DNA from: JACQAI01 sp035507915
GTDB lineage: Bacteria; Pseudomonadota; Alphaproteobacteria; Elsterales; Elsteraceae
NCBI GenBank assembly: GCA_035507915.1
Contig: DATJNS010000096.1
Coordinates: 1-22,777, forward strand
Direction of reading: 5' to 3'
Length of the DNA stretch: 22,777 nucleotides
Below are positions 8,850 through 17,765 of this stretch, one piece after another (the stretch's first letter is position 1; each line of letters opens with the position of its first letter). The translations under genes and the position numbers were made by a program. The notes under the pieces were generated by a model. That model made no database searches and was not told where the DNA came from. It saw only the letters and a program-made list of their open reading frames with translations.

Positions 8850-9620
8850 ATGCGTCGTTTGCAAGCTGGCCTGATCGCCCTTCTCGTCGGCCTCGCGGCC
8901 GGGATCGCCATGGCGCCTGCGCGCGCCGAGGAGGGGACCGAGCTGTTGAAGCAGTCCTGGTCGTTCGACGGGATCTTCGGCACCTTCGACCGCGCGGCCG
9001 CGCAGCGCGGCTTCCAGGTCTACAACGAGGTGTGCAAGAACTGCCACGCGCTCTCGCTGCTGTCGTACCGCAACCTGACCGCGCTCGGCTTCAGCGAGGA
9101 CGAGGTCAAGGCGATCGCCGCGCAGTACCAGGTCCAGGACGGGCCGAACGACCAGGGCGAGATGTTCGATCGGCCGGGGCGGCCGAGCGACCGCTTCGTC
9201 AAGCCGTTCGCCAACGAGAAGGCGGCGCGCGCCGCCAACAACGGCGCTTACCCGCCCGATCTGTCGCTGATCGTCAAGGCGCGTGCCGGCGGGCCCGATT
9301 ACGTGTTCTCGATCCTCAACGGCTATGGCGATGCGCCCCCGGGCGTCACGGTTCCGGACGGCATGAACTACAACAAGTATTTCCCGGGCCACCAGATCGC
9401 GATGCCGCAACCGCTGCAGCCCAATCAGGTGACGTTCTCCGACGGCACGGCGGCGAGCCTGCCCCAGGAGGCGCACGACATCGCGACGTTCCTCACCTGG
9501 GCGTCCGAGCCCGAGCTCGAGGCGCGCCACCGCATCGGGCTCGAGGTCATCCTGTTCCTGATCGTGCTGACCGCGATGCTGTACGCCGCCAAGCGCAAGA
9601 TCTGGGCCGACGTTCACTGA
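8850..9620 (+). CDS. petC: Cytochrome c1 subunit of the bc1 complex
   Basis: A 256-residue cytochrome c1. A Sec signal peptide ends at about residue 26 (A-R-A before E-E-G). The haem-attachment motif is C62-K-N-C65-H66, and the probable sixth ligand is M185 in H-Q-I-A-M-P-Q-P-L. One C-terminal membrane helix (about 229-247) anchors it, followed by a short basic cytoplasmic tail. The catalytic domain faces the periplasm and passes electrons from PetA to a soluble or membrane cytochrome c. It starts one base after the petB stop, and the operon ends with a strong terminator 28 bases downstream. Confidence 0.98.
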   Translation: MRRLQAGLIALLVGLAAGIAMAPARAEEGTELLKQSWSFDGIFGTFDRAAAQRGFQVYNEVCKNCHALSLLSYRNLTALGFSEDEVKAIAAQYQVQDGPNDQGEMFDRPGRPSDRFVKPFANEKAARAANNGAYPPDLSLIVKARAGGPDYVFSILNGYGDAPPGVTVPDGMNYNKYFPGHQIAMPQPLQPNQVTFSDGTAASLPQEAHDIATFLTWASEPELEARHRIGLEVILFLIVLTAMLYAAKRKIWADVH

Positions 9621-9648
9621 GTCGCGGACGGCATCCGACGACGCGCCG

Positions 9649-9681
9649 AGAGCCGCTCCGCCGAGCGGCTCTTTGGTTTTT
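9649..9681 (+). terminator. Intrinsic terminator after petC
   Basis: AGAGCCGCTC (9649-9658) and GAGCGGCTCT (9663-9672) form a perfect 10-base stem with a CGCC loop, followed by TTGGTTTTT. It lies between petC and mtnP and closes the bc1 operon. It is the clearest rho-independent terminator in the window. Confidence 0.9.
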
Positions 9682-9728
9682 GGGCCCCGCTGTGGCAAGG
9701 TGGCGGCGCCTGTGAGGGAGTGCGGGCG

Positions 9729-10612
9729 ATGACCTCGGTTCCACCACTGGTCGGCGTCATCGGCGGCAGCGGCGTCTATGCCATCGACGGGCTCGCCAAC
9801 GTGCGCTGGGAGCGCGTGCTGTCGCCGTTCGGCGAGCCGTCCGACGATCTGATGTTCGGCGAGCTCGCCGGCCAGCCGCTCGTGTTCCTGCCGCGCCACG
9901 GTCGCGGCCATCGCGTGCCGCCGTCCGAGCTCAACTTCCGCGCCAACATCGACGTGCTGAAGCGCGTCGGCGTGACCGAGATCGTCTCGATCAGCGCGGT
10001 CGGCTCGTTGCGCGCCGATCTGCCGCCCGGCACCTTCGTGATCGTCGACCAGTTCATCGACCGCACCTTCGCGCGCAACAAGTCGTTCTTCGGATCCGGC
10101 ATGGTGGCGCACGTTTCGATGGCCGATCCGGTGTGCCGGCGCCTCGGCGACGCCCTCGAGCAGGCGGCGCGCGATCTCCACCTGCCCCACAAGCGCGGCG
10201 GCACCTACCTCGTGATGGAGGGACCGCAATTCTCGACGCGCGCCGAATCCGAGCTCTACCGCGCGTGGGGTTGCTCGGTGATCGGCATGACGAACATGCC
10301 CGAGGCCAAGCTCGCCCGCGAGGCCGAGATTTGCTACGCGACCGTCGCCATGGTGACGGACTACGACTGCTGGCACGACGACCACGCCGCCGTCACGGTC
10401 GAGGCTGTCATCAAGGTTCTGCTCGACAACGCCGACAAGGGCCGCGCCCTGATCAAGCAGGTGGCACCGGGTCTCGCCGGCCGCACGGCGGCGTGTCCGT
10501 ATGGCTGCCACAGCGCGCTCGACAGCGCGTTGATCACCGCGCCCGAGGCGCGCGACCCGACCGTGGTGCGCCGGCTCGACGCGATCGCCGGCCGCGTGCT
10601 GCGCCAAGCGAA

Positions 10613-10616
<4 letters not shown>
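9729..10616 (+). CDS. mtnP: S-methyl-5'-thioadenosine phosphorylase
   Basis: A 295-residue purine nucleoside phosphorylase of the MTAP type. It would split methylthioadenosine, a by-product of polyamine and related synthesis, into adenine and methylthioribose-1-phosphate. Motifs are G-V-I-G-G-S-G-V-Y (residues 9-17), P-R-H-G-R-G-H-R-V-P-P-S-E-L-N-F-R-A-N-I (55-74), S-A-V-G-S-L (89-94), and M-E-G-P-Q-F-S-T-R-A-E-S-E (163-175) with M-T-N-M-P-E and T-D-Y-D-C-W-H. The start is ATG at 9729, because GAGGGAG at 9714-9720 is well spaced for it; the GTG at 9720 sits on that ribosome site. Its stop overlaps the mtnA start (ATGA), so the two are coupled. Confidence 0.96.
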
Positions 10617-11696
<1,080 letters not shown>

Positions 11697-11710
<14 letters not shown>

Positions 11711-12665
11711 CACGCTCGAGATCGCCGAGATCGGCAGCTTCCACGTCGGCGGACGCCGCGCCGTTTTGTCGGGCCTGCCGGTGAGCGAGGTCACGCTCAG
11801 CGCCGGCGCGCCGCCGCACATGGTCGATCCGAACGGCGAGCTCGAGGTCGAGCAGATGTACGCGCAGTACGTCAAGCTCGACCGTCCGAAGGCGCGCTAC
11901 CCGCTGCTGCTGGTCCACGGCGGTGGCCTCACCGGTGTCACCTATGAGACCAAGCCGGACGGCCAGCCGGGCTGGCAGAGCTACTTCCTGCATGCCGGCC
12001 ACGACGTCTACGTCTCGGACGCGGTCGAGCGCGGCCGCGCGTCGTGGGCGCGCTACCCCGAGATCTTCAAGTCCGAGCCGTTCGCCCGGACCAAGCAGGA
12101 GGCGTGGGAGCTGTTCCGCATCGGGCCGCCCGGCAACTATCCGGTGCGCGCGGCGTACCCCGACACGCAGTTTCCGGTCGAGGCGTTCGATCAGTTCGCC
12201 AAGCAGGCGGTGCCGCGCTGGGCGACCAACGACGCGGCGACGATCGCGGCCTACGAGGCGTACTTCCGCAAGGTCGGCCCGTGCGTCGTGCTGGCGCACA
12301 GCCAGGGCGGCAATCTGGTGCTGACCGCCGGGCTGCGCGTGCCCGAGCTGATCCGGGGCTTCGTGCTGGTCGAGATCTCCGGCGCGCCCGATCCCGTGAT
12401 GACCAATCTCGGAGCGTTCAGGAACGTGCCGCATCTGTTCGTGTGGGGCGACTACATCGACGATTCCCGGCCGTGGGTCCAGATGGCCGACACCGTCGCG
12501 CGTTACGGCGAGGCGCTGCGCACCGTCGGCGGCAACGTCGAGTGGCTCGATCTGCCCGCCGCCGGGATCACGGGCAACAGCCACATGATCATGATGGACC
12601 GCAACTCCGATGCAGTCGCCGGGCTGATCCAGGATTGGATCGGCCGGCACGGTCTGATGCGCTAA
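11697..12665 (+). CDS. Alpha/beta hydrolase, substrate unknown
   Basis: A 322-residue alpha/beta hydrolase. It has the oxyanion H-G-G-G (74-77), a nucleophile elbow A-H-S202-Q-G-G and a C-terminal catalytic His in G-N-S-H296-M-I-M-M-D-R-N. The acidic residue could be E226 (L-V-E-I-S) or D252 (W-G-D-Y). No signal peptide is seen, so it is probably cytosolic. The start is GTG at 11697, 14 bases inside the end of mtnA, with CCGGAG seven bases upstream; it is thus likely coupled to mtnA translation. The shared operon suggests, but does not show, a link with methylthio compounds or with an ester side product. General esterase or lactonase activity is equally possible. Confidence 0.88.
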
Positions 12666-12693
12666 CCCGGTTCGCGATTCGACGAGGCCCCCC

Positions 12694-12969
12694 ATGATCC
12701 GCCTGTTCACCGACCATCCGCGCTCGGTCGGCGAGACCTATCTCGAGCATCTGCGCTTCGCCTGCACGTTCGGCGGCCGCATGGTGAGGGGCGGGGCCGC
12801 CTGCTTCCTGCACGGCTTCCTGCCGTTCCTGTTCACCACCACCGGCAGCCGAACCGTGCTCGCCCTGCACGAGCAGATGATGCGCGCGCGTCCCGACACG
12901 GTGCGCCGTGCCCCATGGGCGGGCCCCGACCGGCGGGCGTCGGCACCCGAGCCCGAGTATCTGATCTAG
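12694..12969 (+). CDS. DUF6356 family small protein
   Basis: A 91-residue protein beginning M-I-R-L-F-T-D-H-P-R-S-V-G-E-T-Y-L-E-H-L-R-F-A. A hydrophobic stretch follows (about residues 33-50, GGAACFLHGFLPFLFTTTGS), probably one membrane or membrane-associated helix. The N-terminal 'LFT-HP-SVGE-Y-EHL-FA' pattern matches my memory of the DUF6356 family of alphaproteobacteria; its role is unknown. The start ATG at 12694 has GAGG about six bases upstream. It lies 28 bases after the hydrolase and is probably the last gene of that unit. Its stop is four bases from the convergent acetyltransferase stop. Confidence 0.8.
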   Translation: MIRLFTDHPRSVGETYLEHLRFACTFGGRMVRGGAACFLHGFLPFLFTTTGSRTVLALHEQMMRARPDTVRRAPWAGPDRRASAPEPEYLI

Positions 12970-12973
12970 CGGC

Positions 12974-13477
12974 TCAGCCGACCCGCTCGAACAGCGGCCG
13001 GAACGCATGGCCGCGCCGCGTCGGCGGATCGGCAGGCTGCGCGCCGATCTGCCGGAAGCCGGCTTTGAGCAGCACGCGTTGCGAGCGCGCGTTGTCCGGA
13101 TCGGTGGTCGCGTGCAGGCGGCGAACCCCGAGCGTGCCGAACGCGGCTGCGATCAGGGCGGCGACGGCTTCGCCGGCCAAGCCCTTGCCCCAGTGATCCG
13201 CGCCGAGCCAATAGCCGAGCTCGCGCTCGGCGTCGTCGGGCTCGATGCCGATCGCGCCGATCAAGTCGTCGGAGATCCTGTCGGCGATCGCGTAGCGGCC
13301 GCTGGCATGCGCCTTGTCCGCCTCGACCAGCCAGGCTTCGGCGTCGGTCACCGCATAGGGGAACGGCGTGCGCGACAGCCATTGGGCGATCGTCCAGTCG
13401 TTCAGCCCGGCGACGATCGGCGCGATGTCGGCCTGCCGGAAGGCGCGCAGCCGCAGACGAGGGGTTTCGATGATCAT
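12974..13477 (-). CDS. GNAT family N-acetyltransferase (RimJ/RimL-like)
   Basis: A 167-residue GNAT protein. It starts M-I-I-E-T-P-R-L-R-L-R-A-F, the usual opening of the Acetyltransf_3 (RimJ/RimL-like) subgroup. A later segment reads E-L-G-Y-W-L-G-A-D-H-W-G-K-G-L-A-G-E-A, the acetyl-CoA-binding motif A with its G-K-G-L-A-G loop, and N-A-R-S-Q-R-V-L-L-K-A-G-F follows. Such proteins acetylate protein N-termini, small amines or drugs; the substrate cannot be read from sequence. ATG at 13477 is preceded by GAGG at good spacing. It follows the truncated AMP-ligase-like gene by 38 bases on the same strand. Confidence 0.9.
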   Translation of the reverse strand: MIIETPRLRLRAFRQADIAPIVAGLNDWTIAQWLSRTPFPYAVTDAEAWLVEADKAHASGRYAIADRISDDLIGAIGIEPDDAERELGYWLGADHWGKGLAGEAVAALIAAAFGTLGVRRLHATTDPDNARSQRVLLKAGFRQIGAQPADPPTRRGHAFRPLFERVG

Positions 13478-13515
13478 GCGGGCGTCCTCGGATCGGCGTC
13501 CGCCGGTCCGCGGCA

Positions 13516-14430
13516 TCACGAACCGTGCACGCTCCAGCCGTCGCGCAGCGACAGCCTGCCGATGTCGCAGCTCGGGTGCTCCATCATCCGGCGTGCCGTC
13601 GCGTCGTCGCCCGCCACCAGCGTGCAGCGCTCCCGCTCCATGAGCCGCAGCGCCTCGCCCGCGTCGAAGTCCGGCATGGTGACGAGGCAGGCGCCGACGC
13701 TGAACGCGACCAGGATCGCCGGCGTCACGTCGGCGAGGTCGTGGAACGGCCGCGCGCTGAAATAACGGTCGCCGGGGCGGATGCCGATGCGTTTCGCCGC
13801 CGCGGCGCCATCGCGCAACAGCGTGGCGTGCGACAGCGCGTCGATATCGAGGACCAAGGCGGCGTCGTCGGGCGCCACCGCGGCGGCCGCGTGCGCCACC
13901 GCAGCGCGATCGACCGTGACGCCGGTCCCGGCCTGGCCCTGGAACGCGCCATAGCCGACCGCGCCGCGCGGCACGGCGTAGCCCAGCACGACGACCGTGC
14001 GCAGCTGCGGCAGCACGCGGCCGGGCAGCGCGACGTCGAGCGCCGGCTCGATCGTCCGCAGCGCGGCGATCACGTCGACCGCATCGCCGATGCGGTCGAC
14101 GGTGACGAGCAGCGCGCTGCCGGTCTGCCGCAGGCGCTGCTCGAGCGCGCGCGGCGGCAGGCGCGGGTCGACCGCCACGGTGGCGGCGCCGATCAGCGCG
14201 TTGGCGTAGAACAAGGTGAGCCACGCCGCGGAGTTGTCCATGCAGACCGCAACGCGGTCGCCCTTGCGCACGCCGCGCGCGAGCAGCGCCGCGGCGGTGC
14301 GGCGCGCAGCGTCCGCGAGGTCGCGATACGCCATCCGGATACCGTCGCAGACGAACGCCTCCTGATCGGTCCAGCGCGCCGCCGCGCGCTCGAGCGCGCT
14401 GCCGAGGGTCGATGTGTCCGGAGTCGTCAC
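13516..14430 (-). CDS. Truncated AMP-binding (ANL) acyl-CoA ligase-like protein without P-loop
   Basis: About 304 residues, against 500-550 for a normal adenylate-forming enzyme. The N-terminal half is clear: T-L-G-S-A-L-E-R-A-A-A-R-W (8-20), then A-Y-R-D-L-A-D, A-A-L-L-A-R-G-V-R-K-G-D-R-V-A-V-C-M-D-N-S, and G-I-R-P-G-D-R-Y-F-S-A-R-P-F-H-D (216-231). It continues A-L-R-L-M-E-R-E-R-C-T-L-V-A-G. The nucleotide-binding motif (Y-T-S-G-T-T-G-x-P-K-G) should lie around 190-200, but the chain runs D-D-A-A-L-V-L-D-I-D-A-L-S-H straight through. The protein then stops after D-G-W-S-V-H-G-S, just where the adenine-binding core continues in relatives, and no C-terminal domain follows before the acetyltransferase gene. 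The start may be GTG 14430 or TTG 14466. It is a decayed gene or a non-catalytic remnant. Confidence 0.8.
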   Translation of the reverse strand: MTTPDTSTLGSALERAAARWTDQEAFVCDGIRMAYRDLADAARRTAAALLARGVRKGDRVAVCMDNSAAWLTLFYANALIGAATVAVDPRLPPRALEQRLRQTGSALLVTVDRIGDAVDVIAALRTIEPALDVALPGRVLPQLRTVVVLGYAVPRGAVGYGAFQGQAGTGVTVDRAAVAHAAAAVAPDDAALVLDIDALSHATLLRDGAAAAKRIGIRPGDRYFSARPFHDLADVTPAILVAFSVGACLVTMPDFDAGEALRLMERERCTLVAGDDATARRMMEHPSCDIGRLSLRDGWSVHGS

Positions 14431-14473
14431 CGGCCAAACAAGCCGCGACGCGCCCGGCGCTGTCAAGGATCGA

Positions 14474-16684
14474 TCAGCCGGTGCGGCGTTCCGGATCTGC
14501 GCGCCGGGCCGCGCCTCGGCTCGAGGCGAACGCCGTCATCACGTTGGCGATGATGCGCGGGCCGACCGAGCCGGTCAGGGTCATGATCGATTCCGGATGG
14601 AACTGCACGGCGGCGATCGGCAGGCTCGTATGCTCGATCGCCATGACGACGCCGTCCTCGGCGACCGCGGTGGCGCGCAGCACGCTCGGCAGCGTGGCGA
14701 TCGGCGCATGCAGCGAGTGGTACCGGCCGACCGCGAACTCCGTGGGCAAACCGTGGAACAGGCGCGAGCCCGCATCGCGCACCGTGACGGTGCCGGGTTT
14801 GCCGTGACGCGGCTCGGGCATCTGCGCGAGCGCGCCGCCGAACGCCTCGACGATGCCTTGCAGCCCGAGGCAGACGCCGAACACCGGCAGGCCCCGCGCG
14901 CTCGCCGCGCGCACCAGCGCCGGAACGCCGAATTCCTCCGGTCGGCCGGGTCCGGGCGACAGCACGACGAGATCCCAGCCGTCGTCGAGATGCGCCGGCG
15001 CGAACCGATGGCGCAGCACGGTGACGGCGGCGCCCGTCGCCTCGACGTAGCTCGCCAGCGTGTGGACGAAGGAATCCTCGCAGTCGACCAGCAGGACGCG
15101 CTTGCCGTCGCCGGCGCGCGTCGGTGCCGCGCGCTCGGACGTTCCGGCATCCGCGCCGCCGGCCGCCGCCCGCGCCAGCGCGATCGTCTTGAGCGAGGCC
15201 GCAGCCTTGACGTGGGTCTCGCGCTCCTCGTCCTCGGGCACCGAGTCGGCCAACAGGGTGGCGCCGACGCGGATCTCGGCGACCGCATCCTTGAGGTGGA
15301 TCATGCGGAGCGTGAGGCCGGTGTTGATGTCGCCGTTGAAGCCGAGGCAGCCGATCGCGCCGCCGTACCAGCCGCGCGGCGTGGTCTCCAGGGTCTCGAT
15401 GAAGGCGAGCGCGGCGCGCTTGGGCGCGCCCGTGACGGTGACGGCCCAGGCGTGCGACAGAAAGGCGTCGAGCCCGTCGGCGCCGTCGCGCAGCTCGCCC
15501 TCGACGTGGTCCACGGTGTGGATCAGGTGGCTGTAGAGCTCGATCTGGCGCCGGCCGATCACGCGCACCGAGCCGGGCTTGCAGACGCGCGACTTGTCGT
15601 TGCGGTCGACGTCGGTGCACATGGTGAGCTCGGCCTCGTCCTTGCGCGAGCTCAACAGGGTGAGGATGCGCTCGGCGTCTTCGAGCGCATCGCGGCCGCG
15701 CGCGATCGTGCCGCTGATCGGGCAAGTCTCGACCCGCCGGCCCTCGACGCGCACGAACATCTCGGGCGACGCGCCGATCAGATGCTCGCCGCCCAGATTG
15801 AGCAGAAAGCCGTAGGGGCTGGGGTTGATGCGTCGCAGGGTCTCGAACAGCACCGAGGGCGGCGCGTTGCACGGTTCGTAGAAGCTCTGGCCGGGCACCA
15901 CCTCGAACAGGTCGCCGCGCGCGAAATAGGGCAGCGCATGGCGTACCAGATCGGCATAGCCGCCGGGCGGATAGTCCGAGCGACGCGCGGGCGCTCCCGG
16001 GGTGCGCGGCAGATCGAAGTGCGCGCCGTCGCGCGGCAGGTCCGTCGTGCCGCCGGCCTCTGCGGTGAACTCGTAGTCGAGCCGCACCGCCTGCTGGCGC
16101 TGGTTGTCGACCAGGATCAGGGCGTCGGGCAGGAACGCGACCAGGTCGCGTTGGCCGGCGGGACGCGCCTTGGCGAGCGCCATCGGCTCGAACTGATAGA
16201 CGAGATCGTAGCCGAACGCGCCGTAGAGTCCGAGATGGCCGTCTTCGGCGCTGGCGAAGTGCGCGATCACGGCGCGCACGATGCTGAACGTCGAGGGCTG
16301 GCGGCTGCGCTCGGCCTCGGCGAACCCGGGCTCGGCAGCGCGCACGCGTCCGGTGAGTGCCGCGGGCGCGACCGCGAGCTCGGTAAGGTGCGGATGGCCG
16401 TCGAGCGCGCGCGCCAGACCGGGCAGCAGGACACGGCCGCGCTGGTTCAGGGCGGCGAGCGTGAAGCCGTCGCCACGCGTCGCGAGCTCGAGCGGCGGAT
16501 CGTAGAACGCCATGCTCCAGCGCTTGTAGCGCCCGGGGAACTCGTAGGAGCTCGACAGCAGCGCGCCGCGCCGCGTGTCGAGGCGCTCGGCGACGCCGTC
16601 GAGCGCGCCGGCGAACGGCAGGTCGATGGTGCGGCGCGCAACGCGCACGCCACCGGCGGTCACATAATCGATGTCGTCGAACAT
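14474..16684 (-). CDS. trpE(G): Anthranilate synthase, fused components I and II
   Basis: A 736-residue fusion of TrpE and TrpG, the form known in rhizobia and Azospirillum. It makes anthranilate from chorismate and glutamine, the first committed step to tryptophan. The TrpE part has the regulatory-site region L-L-S-S-S-Y-E-F-P-G-R-Y-K-R-W near the N-terminus, I-G-A-S-P-E-M-F, P-I-S-G-T-I-A-R-G, E-L-T-M-C-T-D-V-D-R-N-D and the A-V-T-V-T-G-A-P-K region. The TrpG part (from about 530) has L-S-P-G-P-G-R-P, the nucleophile G-V-C605-L-G-L-Q, and the F-H696-P-E698-S pair of the glutaminase triad. The chosen start is ATG 16684; a GTG at 16693 is in frame. A leader peptide and hairpins precede it. 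Confidence 0.97.
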   Translation of the reverse strand: MFDDIDYVTAGGVRVARRTIDLPFAGALDGVAERLDTRRGALLSSSYEFPGRYKRWSMAFYDPPLELATRGDGFTLAALNQRGRVLLPGLARALDGHPHLTELAVAPAALTGRVRAAEPGFAEAERSRQPSTFSIVRAVIAHFASAEDGHLGLYGAFGYDLVYQFEPMALAKARPAGQRDLVAFLPDALILVDNQRQQAVRLDYEFTAEAGGTTDLPRDGAHFDLPRTPGAPARRSDYPPGGYADLVRHALPYFARGDLFEVVPGQSFYEPCNAPPSVLFETLRRINPSPYGFLLNLGGEHLIGASPEMFVRVEGRRVETCPISGTIARGRDALEDAERILTLLSSRKDEAELTMCTDVDRNDKSRVCKPGSVRVIGRRQIELYSHLIHTVDHVEGELRDGADGLDAFLSHAWAVTVTGAPKRAALAFIETLETTPRGWYGGAIGCLGFNGDINTGLTLRMIHLKDAVAEIRVGATLLADSVPEDEERETHVKAAASLKTIALARAAAGGADAGTSERAAPTRAGDGKRVLLVDCEDSFVHTLASYVEATGAAVTVLRHRFAPAHLDDGWDLVVLSPGPGRPEEFGVPALVRAASARGLPVFGVCLGLQGIVEAFGGALAQMPEPRHGKPGTVTVRDAGSRLFHGLPTEFAVGRYHSLHAPIATLPSVLRATAVAEDGVVMAIEHTSLPIAAVQFHPESIMTLTGSVGPRIIANVMTAFASSRGAARRADPERRTG

Positions 16685-16731
16685 GGCAGGCACATCCCGA
16701 TGTCCGGCCGGAGCCGGTTGCGATGGAGGAA

Positions 16732-16759
16732 CGGACCGTGCGGACAGGCCGCCGGTCCG
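16732..16759 (-). terminator. Putative trp attenuator hairpin
   Basis: Read on the minus strand, CGGACCGGCGG pairs with CCGC-A-CGGTCCG: an 11-base stem with one bulged A and a five-base loop. It lies seven bases beyond the trpL stop codon and about 48 bases before trpE(G). This is the place and strength expected of the attenuation terminator. The following tail is TTCCTCC rather than a clean T run, so termination efficiency is uncertain. Confidence 0.6.
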
Positions 16760-16760
16760 G

Positions 16761-16777
16761 GCGACTTAGTCAGTCGC
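16761..16777 (-). promoter_or_regulatory. Small hairpin over the trpL stop codon
   Basis: GCGACT and AGTCGC pair over a five-base loop (minus strand), covering the last leader codons and the stop codon. It stands directly before the attenuator hairpin and could be part of the pause or anti-terminator set. A ribosome finishing the leader would disrupt it. Confidence 0.4.
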
Positions 16778-16834
16778 GCGCCACCATCGACCCCAGAAAC
16801 GGGTCAAGATCGGAGATTGCGTGCTCGGGGTCAT
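16766..16834 (-). CDS. trpL: trp operon leader peptide
   Basis: A 22-codon open frame, ATG to TAA, upstream of trpE(G). Near its end it reads F-W-G-R-W-W-R, with Trp codons at residues 14, 17 and 18; three Trp in 22 residues is far above chance. Strong hairpins follow at once. This is the layout of ribosome-mediated transcription attenuation known for rhizobial trpE(G): plentiful charged tRNA-Trp lets the ribosome pass and the terminator form, while scarcity stalls it at the Trp codons. No ribosome site precedes the ATG, and a possible promoter ends only nine bases before it, so translation is probably leaderless or nearly so. The leader's first bases (GACCCC, 16827-16832) can also pair with GGGGTC at 16789-16794. 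Confidence 0.8.
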   Translation of the reverse strand: MTPSTQSPILTRFWGRWWRATD

Positions 16835-16843
16835 CGCGCGCGA

Positions 16844-16872
16844 CAGTGCCAGCGCCGCGGTCGACCGGTCAA
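16844..16872 (-). promoter_or_regulatory. Probable promoter of trpL-trpE(G)
   Basis: On the minus strand, TTGACC (16867-16872) matches five of six bases of the -35 consensus. It is followed after 17 bases by GCACTG (16844-16849), a weak -10. Initiation seven to ten bases further on would fall at or just before the trpL ATG (16834). The assignment rests on the strong -35 box and the geometry; the -10 box is poor. Confidence 0.4.
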
Positions 16873-16916
16873 GGGCCTTGCGGCCGCAGGAGCCGTGAGG
16901 CGCGCCATCCCCATGC

Positions 16917-16922
16917 TATAGT
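16917..16922 (+). promoter_or_regulatory. Possible -10 box for the DUF1499-ABC unit
   Basis: TATAGT in ATGCTATAGTCC is the only good -10-like hexamer in the 137-base divergent gap between trpL and the DUF1499 gene, about 50 bases before that gene's start. No matching -35 box is seen, so the call is tentative. Confidence 0.3.
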
Positions 16923-16971
16923 CCGCCGGGTTTGACGGCATGACGGCGCGAGGCCGGGCAGGGAGGAGATC

Positions 16972-17760
16972 ATGACGGATCATGCGTTGAGGGCGGCCGG
17001 CGGCTCGCGGACGGCCCATCGTCTGGCCGAGCTCGGCGTCGCGCTCGCCGCGATCGCGCTGGTGCTCCTGGCGCTCGCGCCGCTCGGCTGGCGCGAGGGC
17101 TGGTGGCACTTCCGCACCGCGTTCTTCACGCTGATGCAGTACAGCGCCTATATCGGCGCCGCTGCGGCGGTGGTGTCGCTGATCGCCGTGGTCGCGGCGC
17201 TGGTCACGAGCCATCGGCGCACGGCGCTGTTTGCCGCCGCCGGGCTGATCGTCGGCGCGGCGCTGGCCTACGTGCCGTGGAGCTACTGGCACATCACGAC
17301 CGTGCTGCCGCGCATCCACGACATCACGACCGACACCGACAACCCGCCGACGTTCAGCGCCGTGATGCCCGCGCGCGCGGCCGAGAAGGCGGCGACGGTC
17401 GTCTATGGCGGCCCCGAGCTCGCGGCCAAGCAGAAGCAGGCCTATCCCGACATCGTCCCGGTCATCACGGCGCTGGCGCCCGCCGATGCCTTCGGTCGCG
17501 CGCTCGACACCGCCCAGTCGCTGGGCTGGACCATCGTCGTGAGCGATCCGACGCAGGGCCGCATCGAGGCGAGCCAGACCAGCTTCTGGTTCCACTTCAC
17601 CGACGACGTCTCGATCCGCGTCGAGGCGCGCCCCGACGGCCAGCCGGGCAGCCGCATCGACATCCGCTCGATCAGCCGTCAGGGGTTGCACGATTTCGGC
17701 GTCAACGCCGCGCGCATCCGCACCTACATCGCCGCGCTGAAGAAGCAACCGGGCATCTGA
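16972..17760 (+). CDS. DUF1499 family membrane protein
   Basis: A 262-residue protein. Three membrane helices lie at about 20-39, 50-76 and 83-103, followed by a soluble DUF1499 domain with Y-P-D-I-V-P-V (about 160), A-F-G-R-A-L-D-T-A-Q-S-L-G-W-T-I-V (179-195), R-I-E-A-S-Q-T-S-F-W-F-H-F-T-D-D-V-S-I-R-V (201-221) and S-R-I-D-I-R-S-I-S-R-Q-G-L-H-D-F-G-V-N-A-A-R-I. The A-x-x-x-x-F-x-F-x-D-D-x-x-x-R core with an R-S-x-S-R-x-G-x-x-D-x-G-x-N tail is the family hallmark. The function is not established. It has an excellent ribosome site (GGAGGAG) before ATG 16972 and ends five bases ahead of the ABC ATPase gene, suggesting co-expression. Confidence 0.92.
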   Translation: MTDHALRAAGGSRTAHRLAELGVALAAIALVLLALAPLGWREGWWHFRTAFFTLMQYSAYIGAAAAVVSLIAVVAALVTSHRRTALFAAAGLIVGAALAYVPWSYWHITTVLPRIHDITTDTDNPPTFSAVMPARAAEKAATVVYGGPELAAKQKQAYPDIVPVITALAPADAFGRALDTAQSLGWTIVVSDPTQGRIEASQTSFWFHFTDDVSIRVEARPDGQPGSRIDIRSISRQGLHDFGVNAARIRTYIAALKKQPGI

Positions 17761-17765
17761 GCAGC

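Noticed and set aside
9621..9728. SAM-type riboswitch before mtnP
   Set aside because: Only the petC terminator and a short spacer are present, and the space is too small for a riboswitch.
14414..16921. 835-codon open frame antisense to trpE(G)
   Set aside because: Its translation is rich in Arg, Ala, Gln and Glu with no domain, and it mirrors a well-supported gene. It is a GC-driven shadow, like the 360-2372, 8727-10607 and 3533-5041 frames.
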